Assembly (NCBI GenBank): GCA_902547955.1
Contig: CACCPY010000002.1
Span: forward strand, 1 to 64,000
DNA from: an uncultured Alphaproteobacteria bacterium
GTDB lineage: Bacteria > Pseudomonadota > Alphaproteobacteria > Methylaequorales > Methylaequoraceae
Direction of reading: 5' to 3'
Length of the DNA: 64,000 nt
A program made the translations under genes and the position numbers. Below the pieces are notes generated by a model, which was not told the DNA's origin, did no database searches, and worked only from the letters and a program-made list of their open reading frames with translations. Within the stretch, counting starts at the first letter, position 1, and each line of letters begins with the position of its first letter. Positions 1-8,218 of this stretch are shown here, piece after piece.

Positions 1-1
1 A

Positions 2-583
2 GTTGAAGTAAAAAAACAAGTAACAAAAGATGTTCCAAAACCAGAAAAAAAAATTATTCAAAAAAAAATTTTTGAAAAAAAATTAGAACAAAAAGTTCCA
101 ATTAAAGAAAGAAAAGTTGAAATTATAGAACCTCCCGAACCAGAAAAGCAAATTAAAGAGTTAGAAAAAAAAGTAGAACCTAAAAACTTAAAAAATGCAA
201 AAGAAAATGACCAAAAAATTATTGAAAAAAGTTATGAACAGAAAAAAACTTTTCAAAGTGATAAAAATAGAAAATTACTGATTGATCAAGAAATAAAATC
301 TTTCTTAATAAAAATATCTGAAGAAATAAATAAAGTAGCGATGAAATCTTACCCAATTCAATCGATCAAACGTCGTGAACAAGGAACAATTATTGCTATA
401 ATCATATTAAATTCAAACGGAGATCTTTTAAAATTAAATTTTGAAAATAAAAGGCCAAAAAGGCTTTATGAAAAAACAAAGCAAATCTTGAAGAGCTATG
501 AATTTCCAAAGCCACCACAACTAATTTTTAATGACACAAAAACGTTTTCAATAAAAATACCAGTAAACTACATTTTGAATTAA
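2..583 (+). CDS. tonB: TonB-family energy-transducing protein, 5' end outside window
   Basis: The frame is open from the first bases to the TAA at 581-583, so an ATG at 341 is internal and the gene begins upstream of the window. The first ~110 visible residues are a Lys/Glu/Pro-rich spacer with 'PPEPEKQ'-type stretches, as in the periplasm-spanning part of TonB. The last ~80 residues fit the TonB C-terminal domain: a 'YP' motif, a short helix, then strands ('IAIIILNSNGDL', 'FSIKIPVNYIL') around a 'PKPP' turn. TonB carries proton-motive energy from ExbB/ExbD to outer-membrane transporters. Those partners would lie to the left and are not visible. A TolA-like role cannot be excluded, but a separate tolA is present near 32 kb. 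Confidence 0.7.
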   Translation, partial: VEVKKQVTKDVPKPEKKIIQKKIFEKKLEQKVPIKERKVEIIEPPEPEKQIKELEKKVEPKNLKNAKENDQKIIEKSYEQKKTFQSDKNRKLLIDQEIKSFLIKISEEINKVAMKSYPIQSIKRREQGTIIAIIILNSNGDLLKLNFENKRPKRLYEKTKQILKSYEFPKPPQLIFNDTKTFSIKIPVNYILN

Positions 584-587
584 AGTC

Positions 588-607
588 TTGTTGTAATTTT
601 ACAACAA
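588..607. terminator. 9-bp inverted repeat after the tonB-like gene
   Basis: TTGTTGTAA and TTACAACAA are separated by two bases, starting five bases after the stop codon. The stem is AT-rich and no clean T-run follows, so it is at best a weak terminator; it could also be a protein-binding palindrome upstream of the porin. Confidence 0.35.
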
Positions 608-709
608 AATTCCATTTATTCTAGATTAAAACCATTTATTTCTTCAATAATAAATATTTTTTAATATTATAGATTGATATTATTTATTTAACTTAAGGAA
701 GGAAATAAT

Positions 710-2125
710 ATGAATATTAAAAAGAAAATTGCTTTAGCTGCGATTCCTGCTGTTATGGCTCTTTCCGCGACTGATGTTAACTCAAAAGTTCTGCTTATGA
801 GTGACAATGGTTGGGAAGTGTCCTTTGACGGTGCCGCTAACGCATTCTACAACCATACTTCTACAGGAAATATGGACACGCTAGGTTACTATAACCAGTA
901 CACAGATGGTGGTGAAACTGCTGCTTCAACCATTCTTGGTGGTGGTGTATCGGGTAACGTTAACCGTGGTGGTGTAATTGGTCAGGGAGAAGGTGGATCT
1001 GATATTTCATCTATTTCTGTTGGTCTATTACCTAACGTCTGGGGTTTTACTGTAAAAGCTCCAACTAAAAATGGCTTGGATGTTTCTGGTCGTTTAGGTT
1101 TATACACACACATGAACGCGACTGGTAACTCAGCAAATACAAACGTAATCAACATTCGTGAAACTTCACTGACTGTTGCCGGATCATTTGGTTCAGTAAT
1201 CATGGGTAGAAGCCTGGGTATCCATCAAGCCAATGCTATCTTAAACGATATGACTTTATTTGGTGTGGGTGTTGCTGCAGGTAACATCGCCGGTACTACC
1301 TTAGGTAGAATTGGTGTTGGTTATGTGTACGCTGACTGGTATCCACAGATTACGTGGACAACCCCAGGTCTTGGACCAATTGGAGCAAAAATTGGTATTT
1401 TACAAGCAACTCCACTTCAGTCTAATACTGGTGCAGACGCTACAAATACAAAATACCCAAGAGTTGAAGCTCAATTAGATTACTCATTTGAACTTGGTGG
1501 TCTAGGTGGTTATGTTTGGGTTGATGGTCAATACCAGAACCTAGACAGAACTTCTGCTGAGTCACAGCTTTACCAAGCAAGAAATACTGGTATCAGTAAC
1601 TTGAGTGGTGTTGCAGCTGTTTCAGTTGATGATGATCAAGCAGAATCAATTGAAGTTGGTGGTGTTGGTTTCGGTACGAGATTAACATTCCAAGGCTTCA
1701 AACTTGTTGCTTCAGGTTTCTTTAACCACGGTCTTGGAATGCAGTTCCAAGGTAACAGCGACGGAAATTATTCTGGATCTCTTGATGAAAGAGGTAAAGC
1801 AAGACACTTCTACGGTGGTTACATACAAGGTACTTATGACTTTGGTCAAGGAACAAATGTTGGTTACTCATATGGTTCTAACCACTTAGTAGGTACTGGT
1901 CAGGATCACGGTGAAATCAACCAACGTTATACCCTAGGTGGTGGCGGTACTGCTAGAACAGACGCTATCCAAAACTATGTTGAATCACACATGGGTATGA
2001 TCTGGCATAATGTTACTGATGACTTCAGAGTAATTGCCGAAGGTGTTTATTCAGAAGCTCACTGGCATGGTGCAGGTTCACAAGAAAGCTCGCAGGTTTC
2101 TGTTGGTGCATTCTTTTTCTGGTAG
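710..2125 (+). CDS. Outer-membrane porin-like beta-barrel protein
   Basis: The 471-residue protein starts with a classical signal peptide (about residues 1-25: lysines, then 'IALAAIPAVMALSA'). The rest alternates glycine-rich and aromatic short strands, and the chain ends in 'VGAFFFW'. A terminal aromatic residue is typical of proteins inserted by the BAM machinery. Length and composition fit a general diffusion porin, but the substrate is unknown. A strong ribosome binding site (AAGGAAGG, 695-702) sits eight bases before the ATG, which is rare in this window. The codon use (many GGT, AAC, CTA codons) is richer than in the neighbours, suggesting very high expression. It stands alone between an inverted repeat and a terminator. 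Confidence 0.75.
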   Translation: MNIKKKIALAAIPAVMALSATDVNSKVLLMSDNGWEVSFDGAANAFYNHTSTGNMDTLGYYNQYTDGGETAASTILGGGVSGNVNRGGVIGQGEGGSDISSISVGLLPNVWGFTVKAPTKNGLDVSGRLGLYTHMNATGNSANTNVINIRETSLTVAGSFGSVIMGRSLGIHQANAILNDMTLFGVGVAAGNIAGTTLGRIGVGYVYADWYPQITWTTPGLGPIGAKIGILQATPLQSNTGADATNTKYPRVEAQLDYSFELGGLGGYVWVDGQYQNLDRTSAESQLYQARNTGISNLSGVAAVSVDDDQAESIEVGGVGFGTRLTFQGFKLVASGFFNHGLGMQFQGNSDGNYSGSLDERGKARHFYGGYIQGTYDFGQGTNVGYSYGSNHLVGTGQDHGEINQRYTLGGGGTARTDAIQNYVESHMGMIWHNVTDDFRVIAEGVYSEAHWHGAGSQESSQVSVGAFFFW

Positions 2126-2154
2126 AATTTTTACCAGTAATATATTATACATTG

Positions 2155-2182
2155 AGGGAAGGTTTTTTAATCTTCCCTTTTT
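2155..2182 (+). terminator. Rho-independent terminator after the porin, abutting the next start codon
   Basis: AGGGAAG (2155-2161) pairs with CTTCCCT (2172-2178) around a 10-base loop and runs into five T residues. The next gene's ATG (2186) follows three bases later, so the stem's 3' arm lies where its ribosome binding site would be. Confidence 0.75.
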
Positions 2183-2185
2183 GTT

Positions 2186-3274
2186 ATGAAACACAGTTTA
2201 AAATTCTTTTTAATATCTCTTTTTCTGACAGGATGTTCCTTCTCAGACCTAACAGATCCTTTTGCGAATTTATTAAGTAGCGATGAAATACTTTTTTTAA
2301 GCTCATATGAAAACGTTAAAATTGTTGAACAAGACTCAAAAATAACTGGACAAAACGCTCATCCAGTCAATATCTCAGAAGAACGGATTGAGGGAGCATT
2401 AAAATTACTCTTGTTTAGAGTTGGTAATAAAACCGATTCACTTTTCCCAGGAAAAAAATTAGAGATTATTTCATACAACATTTCCAGAGGACTTTCCAAA
2501 GCTAACAAAAATCAAGATGTTGTTTTCACTATGGAGGATTGGTATTCTGGTCTACCTGGAACTAAATTAAAAGATAATAGAGTTGTTTCTGGTAGAGTAT
2601 TTTATAATAAAGACGGTCTTAACGTAATTTTTGGCTCTGTTCTTCGACAAGGATTTCAAAGTACAACAGATCCAATGCTGGTAAGCAGAAATCCAGATTT
2701 AAAAACCAACCCTTATGTTCCTGGTTCAAGATCATTTTCAGTTAAAAATCCTTTCGCACTTGCAGTACCTCCAAACTCAGGAATAATGAAACCAAGAGTG
2801 GCTAAAGGGAGAGCTGATTGGATAATACTTACGAGTAAATCTTTAGTAGCACGATCTAATCTCTCAGAAAATGAAAGAAAAGCAGCAAGAGCATCTAATA
2901 TAGAAGTTCAAGGATTAAAAAGTGAAGTTCAACAACTAAGACAAGAGCTTCAAAGCATGAGAAACCCAAATCAAAGGTACTTTAATCCTAATCAACAATA
3001 TAGGTACAACTCTCAACCTTATTCATACCAACAACCTTATCAGTATCAACAACCCTATCCTTACCAACAACAGCCGTATCAATATCAACAACCATATCCC
3101 TACCCTTATCCACCATACCCTAATCAAAATGTTTATCAAAATCAACAATATGGACAACCAAATCCGCAGTCGTCAAACAATCAATTAAGTTTGAAATCAC
3201 TAGAAAACATGAGATCAAGAGGGTTAATTAGTGAAGAGTCGTACCTAAAAAAGCTTAAAGAATTAGGTTATTAA
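2186..3274 (+). CDS. Lipoprotein with Tyr/Gln/Pro repeats and C-terminal SHOCT-like domain
   Basis: The 362-aa product has a lipoprotein signal peptide with lipobox 'FLTGC' (Cys17), so it is probably a lipid-anchored envelope protein. Residues ~20-225 form an unrecognised globular domain. A short helix follows ('EVQGLKSEVQQLRQELQSM'), then a low-complexity tract of repeated 'YQQPYQ/YPYQQ' units (roughly 265-325). The last ~28 residues ('LENMRSRGLISEESYLKKL') match the SHOCT pattern, a small helical hairpin often found at protein C-termini and thought to mediate oligomerisation. No ribosome binding site precedes the start, which directly follows the porin terminator. Readthrough from the porin promoter is the simplest way to express it. 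Function unknown. Confidence 0.65.
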   Translation: MKHSLKFFLISLFLTGCSFSDLTDPFANLLSSDEILFLSSYENVKIVEQDSKITGQNAHPVNISEERIEGALKLLLFRVGNKTDSLFPGKKLEIISYNISRGLSKANKNQDVVFTMEDWYSGLPGTKLKDNRVVSGRVFYNKDGLNVIFGSVLRQGFQSTTDPMLVSRNPDLKTNPYVPGSRSFSVKNPFALAVPPNSGIMKPRVAKGRADWIILTSKSLVARSNLSENERKAARASNIEVQGLKSEVQQLRQELQSMRNPNQRYFNPNQQYRYNSQPYSYQQPYQYQQPYPYQQQPYQYQQPYPYPYPPYPNQNVYQNQQYGQPNPQSSNNQLSLKSLENMRSRGLISEESYLKKLKELGY

Positions 3275-3993
3275 AAAAATTCAACCTCAAAATTCCATAT
3301 TATTGTATGATTCGCACTCGCATCAGTTAATCCATGCAGGTAACCAACAGCCCACTCATACTCTATTTCATTAAATTTGAAGTCGGATTCAATTTGAAAA
3401 CCATATTGGTGCTCTTGTTCACCAAAAACATTAAAATTAGAAATTTCACCAAAATCGCTAAATCCTAAAATTCCAAAATCAATCATATTAAAAATAAGAT
3501 TTTTTACATATACATAATTACTTAAATCGAATGTTGTAGACCCACTTGCAGTCTTCCCAACTTGTTTTTCAAAAATAAAATTTGAGATTATTCCTAAATC
3601 TTCATTATAAAATTGATTTAAATATTTATACTCTATTTCATCACCTTCTCCTCCTTCGGAGACAAAATTGTATGAAAAATAAAGTGCGCCTGCAAAATTT
3701 TCAAAATTAGCTATTTGAATTTGATTTTGAAATTCAGTTTTTTCCCAATCTAAAGGAGTATCCTTCTTATCAGAAATGTGAAATTCCAGTTCACTTTGCC
3801 AAAAACTTGTCCAAGAATATTCGGTTTCTAGCACATGATGATGTGCTTTGTTTACTTCAACTCTGTCATCAACGTCAAAATGTCCTCTCCATTCAAAAGA
3901 TTGTCGCCCCTCCTCAACTAATGGACTATAAATCTTATGATGAGCCTCTATAAAAGAAAAATAAAAAAAAGTGAGAAAAAAAACAAGTTTCAT
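3271..3993 (-). CDS. Predicted small beta-barrel outer-membrane protein
   Basis: This 240-aa protein begins with a signal peptide ('MKLVFFLTFFYFSFIEA'). It then consists of alternating polar and aromatic strands and ends in 'WNFEVEFF', a terminal Phe typical of outer-membrane barrels. His-rich patches occur near the mature N-terminus ('AHHKIY') and at 'KAHHHV', which could bind metal. I do not recognise a named family. It follows the DUF3126 gene after one base, so the two are likely co-transcribed. Its stop overlaps that of the convergent lipoprotein gene by four bases. Confidence 0.55.
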   Translation of the reverse strand: MKLVFFLTFFYFSFIEAHHKIYSPLVEEGRQSFEWRGHFDVDDRVEVNKAHHHVLETEYSWTSFWQSELEFHISDKKDTPLDWEKTEFQNQIQIANFENFAGALYFSYNFVSEGGEGDEIEYKYLNQFYNEDLGIISNFIFEKQVGKTASGSTTFDLSNYVYVKNLIFNMIDFGILGFSDFGEISNFNVFGEQEHQYGFQIESDFKFNEIEYEWAVGYLHGLTDASANHTIIWNFEVEFF

Positions 3994-3994
3994 T

Positions 3995-4210
3995 TCAACT
4001 GTTTAGTAAATCTTCTTTTAAAATTGTCATATGAAATTGATATGAGATTTCTCCTTCATCATCTTCAACGTAAACTAAGCCAATGAATTCATCATCTAAA
4101 AAAATTTCGCAAGAATCGTCAATTGATTTTCTTTTTTTTGCTACAAATTTATTCGAGGAAAACTTCTTATTCAAATATTCCTGTATCTGTTTGATTTCAT
4201 ATTCAGTCAT
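3995..4210 (-). CDS. DUF3126 family protein
   Basis: The 71-residue protein matches the alphaproteobacterial DUF3126 pattern: an N-terminal helix ('IKQIQEYLNKKF'), then 'DSCEIFLDDEFIGLVYVEDDEGEISYQFHMTILKEDL'. No function is established for the family. It lies upstream of the beta-barrel gene on the same strand and is divergent from the DUF3429 gene, with 42 bases between the starts. It is a useful taxonomic marker here. Confidence 0.75.
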   Translation of the reverse strand: MTEYEIKQIQEYLNKKFSSNKFVAKKRKSIDDSCEIFLDDEFIGLVYVEDDEGEISYQFHMTILKEDLLNS

Positions 4211-4252
4211 TGTAACGCCAAACTAAAGTGATTATGATAAACAATAATTAAA

Positions 4253-4705
4253 ATGAGGCAAGAATATAAATCAACTTCAAAAAAAAGAATATTGTTACTT
4301 AGTACGATGGGAGTGGTACCATTTTACTTTGAGTTTTTTTTGTACTTAATTAATTCTGAGTTATATTATAATAACAAGTTGATGATAAAGGGTTCATCTG
4401 GTTTTTATGGCTCATTAATCATTTCTTTCTTGAGTGGAATGCATTTCGAAAGGTTAATCTCAAAAAAAAGCACTCAACATTACGTAATACCAATGTTTCC
4501 AGTGATTTTTTTGTGGATATCCTTTATTTTCTATTCAAATTTTATTTTTTATTCTTTAGTTATAATTGGATTATTGTGGTGCTTGTTCATGGAAATCTTT
4601 TTTATTAAAACTATTGATTATTGGTATTTTAAAATGAGATTTTTTGTAACAATCCTTGCAATAATTCCACTATTTTCAATAATTTTTATTAAGCAAAATC
4701 AGTGA
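4253..4705 (+). CDS. DUF3429-like membrane protein
   Basis: The 150-aa chain has about four or five hydrophobic segments. The stretch 'GFYGSLIISFLSGMHFERLI' corresponds to the family-typical 'YgalilsFLgGihWG' of DUF3429, a family of small inner-membrane proteins of unknown function. The usual Trp after Gly-x-His is Phe here. The gene reads toward proteorhodopsin but is separated from it by a 187-bp leader. Confidence 0.5.
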   Translation: MRQEYKSTSKKRILLLSTMGVVPFYFEFFLYLINSELYYNNKLMIKGSSGFYGSLIISFLSGMHFERLISKKSTQHYVIPMFPVIFLWISFIFYSNFIFYSLVIIGLLWCLFMEIFFIKTIDYWYFKMRFFVTILAIIPLFSIIFIKQNQ

Positions 4706-4754
4706 CTTAGAAGTTTTTTTCATTTTTTTTCTTGAATTCAATATTTTTTAAGTC

Positions 4755-4865
4755 ATCCTATAGCATAAGGATATGGGGAGGTTATAGATGAATGCATCAT
4801 CTATCCATCTGCTCGTATGTAATAATTAACTAGTCGGGCATATTCCTTTTGTGAGTTTGACCGAC
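4755..4865 (+). promoter_or_regulatory. Structured proteorhodopsin leader with three successive stem candidates
   Basis: Between the DUF3429 gene and proteorhodopsin (4706-4892) three short inverted repeats occur in series. They are ATCCT/AGGAT (4755-4759 and 4768-4772), ATAGATGA/TCATCTAT (4784-4791 and 4797-4804), and GTCGG/CCGAC (4833-4837 and 4861-4865). The second encloses the ATG of a 13-codon uORF. No T-run follows any stem, so this is not a simple terminator. It resembles a regulated 5' UTR, but I recognise no known riboswitch class. A weak promoter (TTCAAT 4737-4742, TATAGC 4759-4764) may lie at its left edge. Confidence 0.4.
4788..4829 (+). CDS. Candidate 13-aa leader peptide (uORF) upstream of proteorhodopsin
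   Basis: ATG 4788 to TAA 4829 encodes MNASSIHLLVCNN. The sequence GGGGAGG (4775-4781) lies six bases before the ATG; it is the best ribosome binding site in the window, and most genes here have none. The start codon sits in the left arm of the 8-bp inverted repeat 4784-4804. The stop is 63 bases before the proteorhodopsin ATG. Translation-dependent control of the downstream gene is an inference. Confidence 0.4.
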   Translation: MNASSIHLLVCNN

Positions 4866-4892
4866 AAATAATAACTACGAAAGGAAAATAAT

Positions 4893-5591
4893 ATGGAATA
4901 TCAGCTTAAAGCGGATGATTTCGTGGGTGTAACTTTTTGGATTATTTCCGTATCAATGGTTGCATCGACTGCGTTCTTCTTTTTTGAAGCAAACAGTGTT
5001 TCAAAACATTGGCAGACCTCTGTAAGAGTTGCTGGACTAGTTACATTAATTGCTGCAGTTCACTACTACTACATGAGAGATGTCTGGGTCGCAACAGGTG
5101 AATCACCTACTGTTTACAGGTACATTGATTGGCTACTAACCGTTCCACTACAAATGATAGAGTTTTATTTGATTCTAGCAGCTGTTGGTGCGGCAACAGC
5201 CGGAATTTTCTGGAGATTACTAATAGGTACACTAATTATGCTTATTGGTGGTTTCATGGGAGAAGCTGGATATATAAACGCAACTGTCGGTTTCATAATA
5301 GGGATGGCAGGATGGATTTACATTCTTTATGAAGTTTTTGCTGGTGAGGCTGCACAGGCAAGCGCATCAAGTAACTCTGATGGAATGAAAACAGCATTCA
5401 ATTCTCTAAAATGGATTGTTTCAATCGGTTGGTCAATTTACCCAATTGGATATTTCCTCGGTTATTTATCAGGAGCAGGTGCCGATGCATCTACGCTAAA
5501 CTGGGTATATAACCTTGCAGATTATATCAACAAAATCGCATTTGGTGTTATTATTTGGGCGGCTGCTAAAGCTGACACATCAAAAGCATAA
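4893..5591 (+). CDS. Proteorhodopsin, light-driven proton pump, blue-tuned
   Basis: The 232-aa seven-helix retinal protein pumps protons outward across the inner membrane. Helix C reads 'RYIDWLLTVPLQMIEFYLIL': Asp79 is the Schiff-base counter-ion (Asp97 in green-absorbing proteorhodopsin), Glu90 the proton donor (Glu108), and Gln87 falls at the spectral-tuning site (Leu105 in green, Gln105 in blue variants). Lys214 in 'YINKIAFG' is the retinal-binding lysine, and His57 matches the Asp-partner His75. The N-terminus begins right before helix A and lacks the cleavable signal peptide found in many homologues. An AAGGA ribosome binding site (4881-4885) precedes the ATG. A leader with a uORF lies upstream and a strong terminator downstream, so the gene can be expressed separately from the crt genes. 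Confidence 0.97.
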   Translation: MEYQLKADDFVGVTFWIISVSMVASTAFFFFEANSVSKHWQTSVRVAGLVTLIAAVHYYYMRDVWVATGESPTVYRYIDWLLTVPLQMIEFYLILAAVGAATAGIFWRLLIGTLIMLIGGFMGEAGYINATVGFIIGMAGWIYILYEVFAGEAAQASASSNSDGMKTAFNSLKWIVSIGWSIYPIGYFLGYLSGAGADASTLNWVYNLADYINKIAFGVIIWAAAKADTSKA

Positions 5592-5614
5592 TATGTTGTA
5601 ATTAACATTTAGGT

Positions 5615-5650
5615 AAGGGAAGCATAAAATTTGATGCTTCCCTTATTTTT
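5615..5650 (+). terminator. Rho-independent terminator after proteorhodopsin
   Basis: AAGGGAAGCAT (5615-5625) pairs perfectly with ATGCTTCCCTT (5634-5644), giving an 11-bp stem and 8-base loop, followed by ATTTTT. The crtE ATG (5653) comes immediately after, so crt expression would need readthrough or a separate promoter. Confidence 0.85.
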
Positions 5651-5652
5651 TG

Positions 5653-6741
5653 ATGAAAAATTCTAGTTACAAAAATTATATAAGTAATCTAAACTTTGTC
5701 CGTTCCTCTAATGACTGGACGCATTTGAATAATTTTTCAAACAGCATAAACTCTCTTCTTCCAAGCAAAACAAATTTTATTAACAGGTTAAATTTAGTAG
5801 ACAAAAAAATGAAGTCAATTTTATGTGATGACTCCTGGATGGGGCATTGCGCAAAGTATCAACTTCAATCTGGAGGAAAGAAATTTAGAGCACTTCTCGC
5901 TTTAATTACAGCTGATATGTTTAAGTTAGATTTTGAATCTTCTTTGGATATAGCTGTCTGCTGTGAATTCATTCATAATGCTTCATTAATTCATGACGAT
6001 CTTCAAGATAGAGATCTTTTAAGGAGAGGTCTCCCTACAATTTGGAATAGATTTGGTGATCACACCGCAATAAATTTGGGAGATTATTTCATTGCAGGTT
6101 CTTATGATGTAATTACTAAAATTAATGTTAACCCTGAATATAAATGTAACGCAACCTCAGAGCTTAGTAGAATTATTAAACAAACTCTCAAAGGGCAATC
6201 GTTAGAAATTCTTGGTAGATCGGACTTTGATTTAAGAATGGAAGATTATGAATCCACAGCAAAAGCAAAAACTGGTGGTTTAATATGTTTGCCAATTAAA
6301 TTGGTAATGATCCTTTTAGGAAAGCAAATCAACGAAAATTACTTTAAACCGCTTTACGAGGCAGGTTTAGCATATCAAATTCAGGATGATTTATCTGATT
6401 TTCTTGGTATCAAAGATAGAGGGTTGCCTGGTAGAGATCTTAAAGAGGGAAAGATGAATGTTTTGATAATGCATTTTTTAAAATACGCAAGTAATGGAGA
6501 AAAATTTTTATTAAAAGAGTTCCTAAAGAAAAAGTCAGAGTCGATATCTGAGGAAGATATACTAAATTGGATCAAAACAATAAAAAGTAAAGGGATTATT
6601 GAGAAATCAATTGAACACCTTGTGGATGTTTCAAAAAAATCCATAACTCAGGCCTACAAATTAGACAAAAAAATCTATGAAATTGTTAAGTTTGTAAATA
6701 AAAATATTCTAAACAGAATTTCAAAAAAAATTAAAGACTAG
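5653..6741 (+). CDS. crtE: Geranylgeranyl diphosphate synthase
   Basis: This polyprenyl synthase condenses isopentenyl units into the C20 precursor of carotenoids. It shows 'GGKKFRALL' (residues 74-82), the first aspartate-rich motif 'DDLQD' (115-119) and the second 'DDLSD' (245-249), all on a helical prenyltransferase scaffold. It is 362 aa from the ATG at 5653; a TTG one codon earlier is possible but less likely. The N-terminal ~50 residues are an extension over the shortest family members. It is the first gene of the tightly packed crtE-I-B-Y-blh set and starts directly after the proteorhodopsin terminator without a ribosome binding site. Confidence 0.92.
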   Translation: MKNSSYKNYISNLNFVRSSNDWTHLNNFSNSINSLLPSKTNFINRLNLVDKKMKSILCDDSWMGHCAKYQLQSGGKKFRALLALITADMFKLDFESSLDIAVCCEFIHNASLIHDDLQDRDLLRRGLPTIWNRFGDHTAINLGDYFIAGSYDVITKINVNPEYKCNATSELSRIIKQTLKGQSLEILGRSDFDLRMEDYESTAKAKTGGLICLPIKLVMILLGKQINENYFKPLYEAGLAYQIQDDLSDFLGIKDRGLPGRDLKEGKMNVLIMHFLKYASNGEKFLLKEFLKKKSESISEEDILNWIKTIKSKGIIEKSIEHLVDVSKKSITQAYKLDKKIYEIVKFVNKNILNRISKKIKD

Positions 6742-6742
6742 T

Positions 6743-8218
6743 ATGAAAAAAGCGATAGTAGTTGGTTCCGGATTTGGAGGAATTGCATCAGCTCTTAGAC
6801 TTAAAGCTTTAGGCTACGAGGTGAATATTTTTGAGAAACTTAACCAATTAGGCGGAAGAGCAAGAGTTTTTAAAAAATCAGGTTATACATTTGATGCTGG
6901 TCCAACAGTAATTACAGCCCCATTTTTATTTGATGAACTTTTCCAACTATTTAACAAGAAAAGAGAAAAATACATTAAATTTGTAAAATTGGATCCCTGG
7001 TACCGATTTTATTTTTCAGAAAATAATAAGTTTTTTGATTACTGTGAATCTTTAAAAAAGACAGAGAAAGAAATTTCTAAATTTAATTCCGAAGACATTA
7101 TTGGTTATCATAATTTGGTTAATTTTTCTGAGAAGATTTTTAATGTTGGCTTTGATCAACTATCTGCAACACCATTTCACAATTTTTTTTTCATGATAAA
7201 ACAACTACCCAAACTGTTGATGTTAAAAAGTTATTTAACAGTTTTTGGATTAGTTAAAAAGTTCATCAAAAATAAACAACTTAGACAAGCTTTAAGCATA
7301 CAACCACTTTTGTTAGGAGGCAACCCTACTAGTACAACATCAATATATAATTTAATTCATTTTTTAGAGAGAAAATGGGGTGTTCATTATGCAATGGGTG
7401 GTACAGGAAACTTAATTAAAGCTTTATGTACGCTGATGAAAGAAGAAAAAATTAAAATTTCTTTGAAATCCCAAGTAACAAAGTTGCTTACAGACCACAA
7501 TAAAGTAATAGGAATCCAAGTTAATAACTCAAAAAAATATTTTGCTGATAAAATTATTATTAATGCTGACCCAGCATTTACCTATAAAAATTTATTAAAA
7601 TCTAGCTACAATAAAAAATGGAGCAGTAAAAAATTAAAAAAATTAGATTACTCTATGGGATTGTTTGTTTTTTACTTTGGAACAAAAAAACAATTTAATA
7701 ATATTCCACACCACTTAATTTGGATGGGTAAACGGTATGAAGGTTTGTTGAATGATATCTTTAAAAAAAAAATATTAGCCAAGGATTTCAGTTTGTATCT
7801 TCATCGACCGACAGCTACCGATAAGAAAATGGCTCCAAAAGGATGTGATTGCTTTTATGTCTTATCACCAGTTCCTAATCTATTGTCAAATATTGATTGG
7901 AAAAGTGAAGCTGAATTATATAAGCAAAAAATAATAAAAGCACTTGAAGAAACCATAATGCCGAATTTAAGCAAACTAATAGATGTAAGTTTTTATATGA
8001 CTCCTAGTGACTTTGAAAGAGATTACTTGTCTCTTAATGGTACAGGTTTTTCTATAAGTCCAATCTTTACTCAATCTGCATGGTTTAGATTTCATAATAA
8101 ATCAGAAGATTTCAAGAATCTTTTCTTTGTTGGAGCAGGAAGCCATCCTGGAGCTGGAGTTCCAGGTGTAATAAGTTCCGCAAAAGTTCTTGAAAATTTA
8201 ATTTCTAATGAAAATTAA
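6743..8218 (+). CDS. crtI: Phytoene desaturase
   Basis: CrtI is an FAD enzyme that converts phytoene to lycopene. The 491-aa product begins with the dinucleotide-binding fold 'VVGSGFGGIASALRLKALGYEVNIFEK', followed by 'GGRARVFKKSGYTFDAGPTVI'. It ends with the family-typical 'FVGAGSHPGAGVPGVISSAKVL'. It starts one base after crtE ends and overlaps crtB by 11 bases, indicating one transcript. The length and both signature ends fit bacterial CrtI rather than plant-type PDS. Confidence 0.95.
   Translation: MKKAIVVGSGFGGIASALRLKALGYEVNIFEKLNQLGGRARVFKKSGYTFDAGPTVITAPFLFDELFQLFNKKREKYIKFVKLDPWYRFYFSENNKFFDYCESLKKTEKEISKFNSEDIIGYHNLVNFSEKIFNVGFDQLSATPFHNFFFMIKQLPKLLMLKSYLTVFGLVKKFIKNKQLRQALSIQPLLLGGNPTSTTSIYNLIHFLERKWGVHYAMGGTGNLIKALCTLMKEEKIKISLKSQVTKLLTDHNKVIGIQVNNSKKYFADKIIINADPAFTYKNLLKSSYNKKWSSKKLKKLDYSMGLFVFYFGTKKQFNNIPHHLIWMGKRYEGLLNDIFKKKILAKDFSLYLHRPTATDKKMAPKGCDCFYVLSPVPNLLSNIDWKSEAELYKQKIIKALEETIMPNLSKLIDVSFYMTPSDFERDYLSLNGTGFSISPIFTQSAWFRFHNKSEDFKNLFFVGAGSHPGAGVPGVISSAKVLENLISNEN

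Noticed and set aside
341-583. Short gene starting at ATG 341
   Set aside because: The frame is open all the way to the left edge and the upstream residues form a TonB-like spacer, so 341 is internal.
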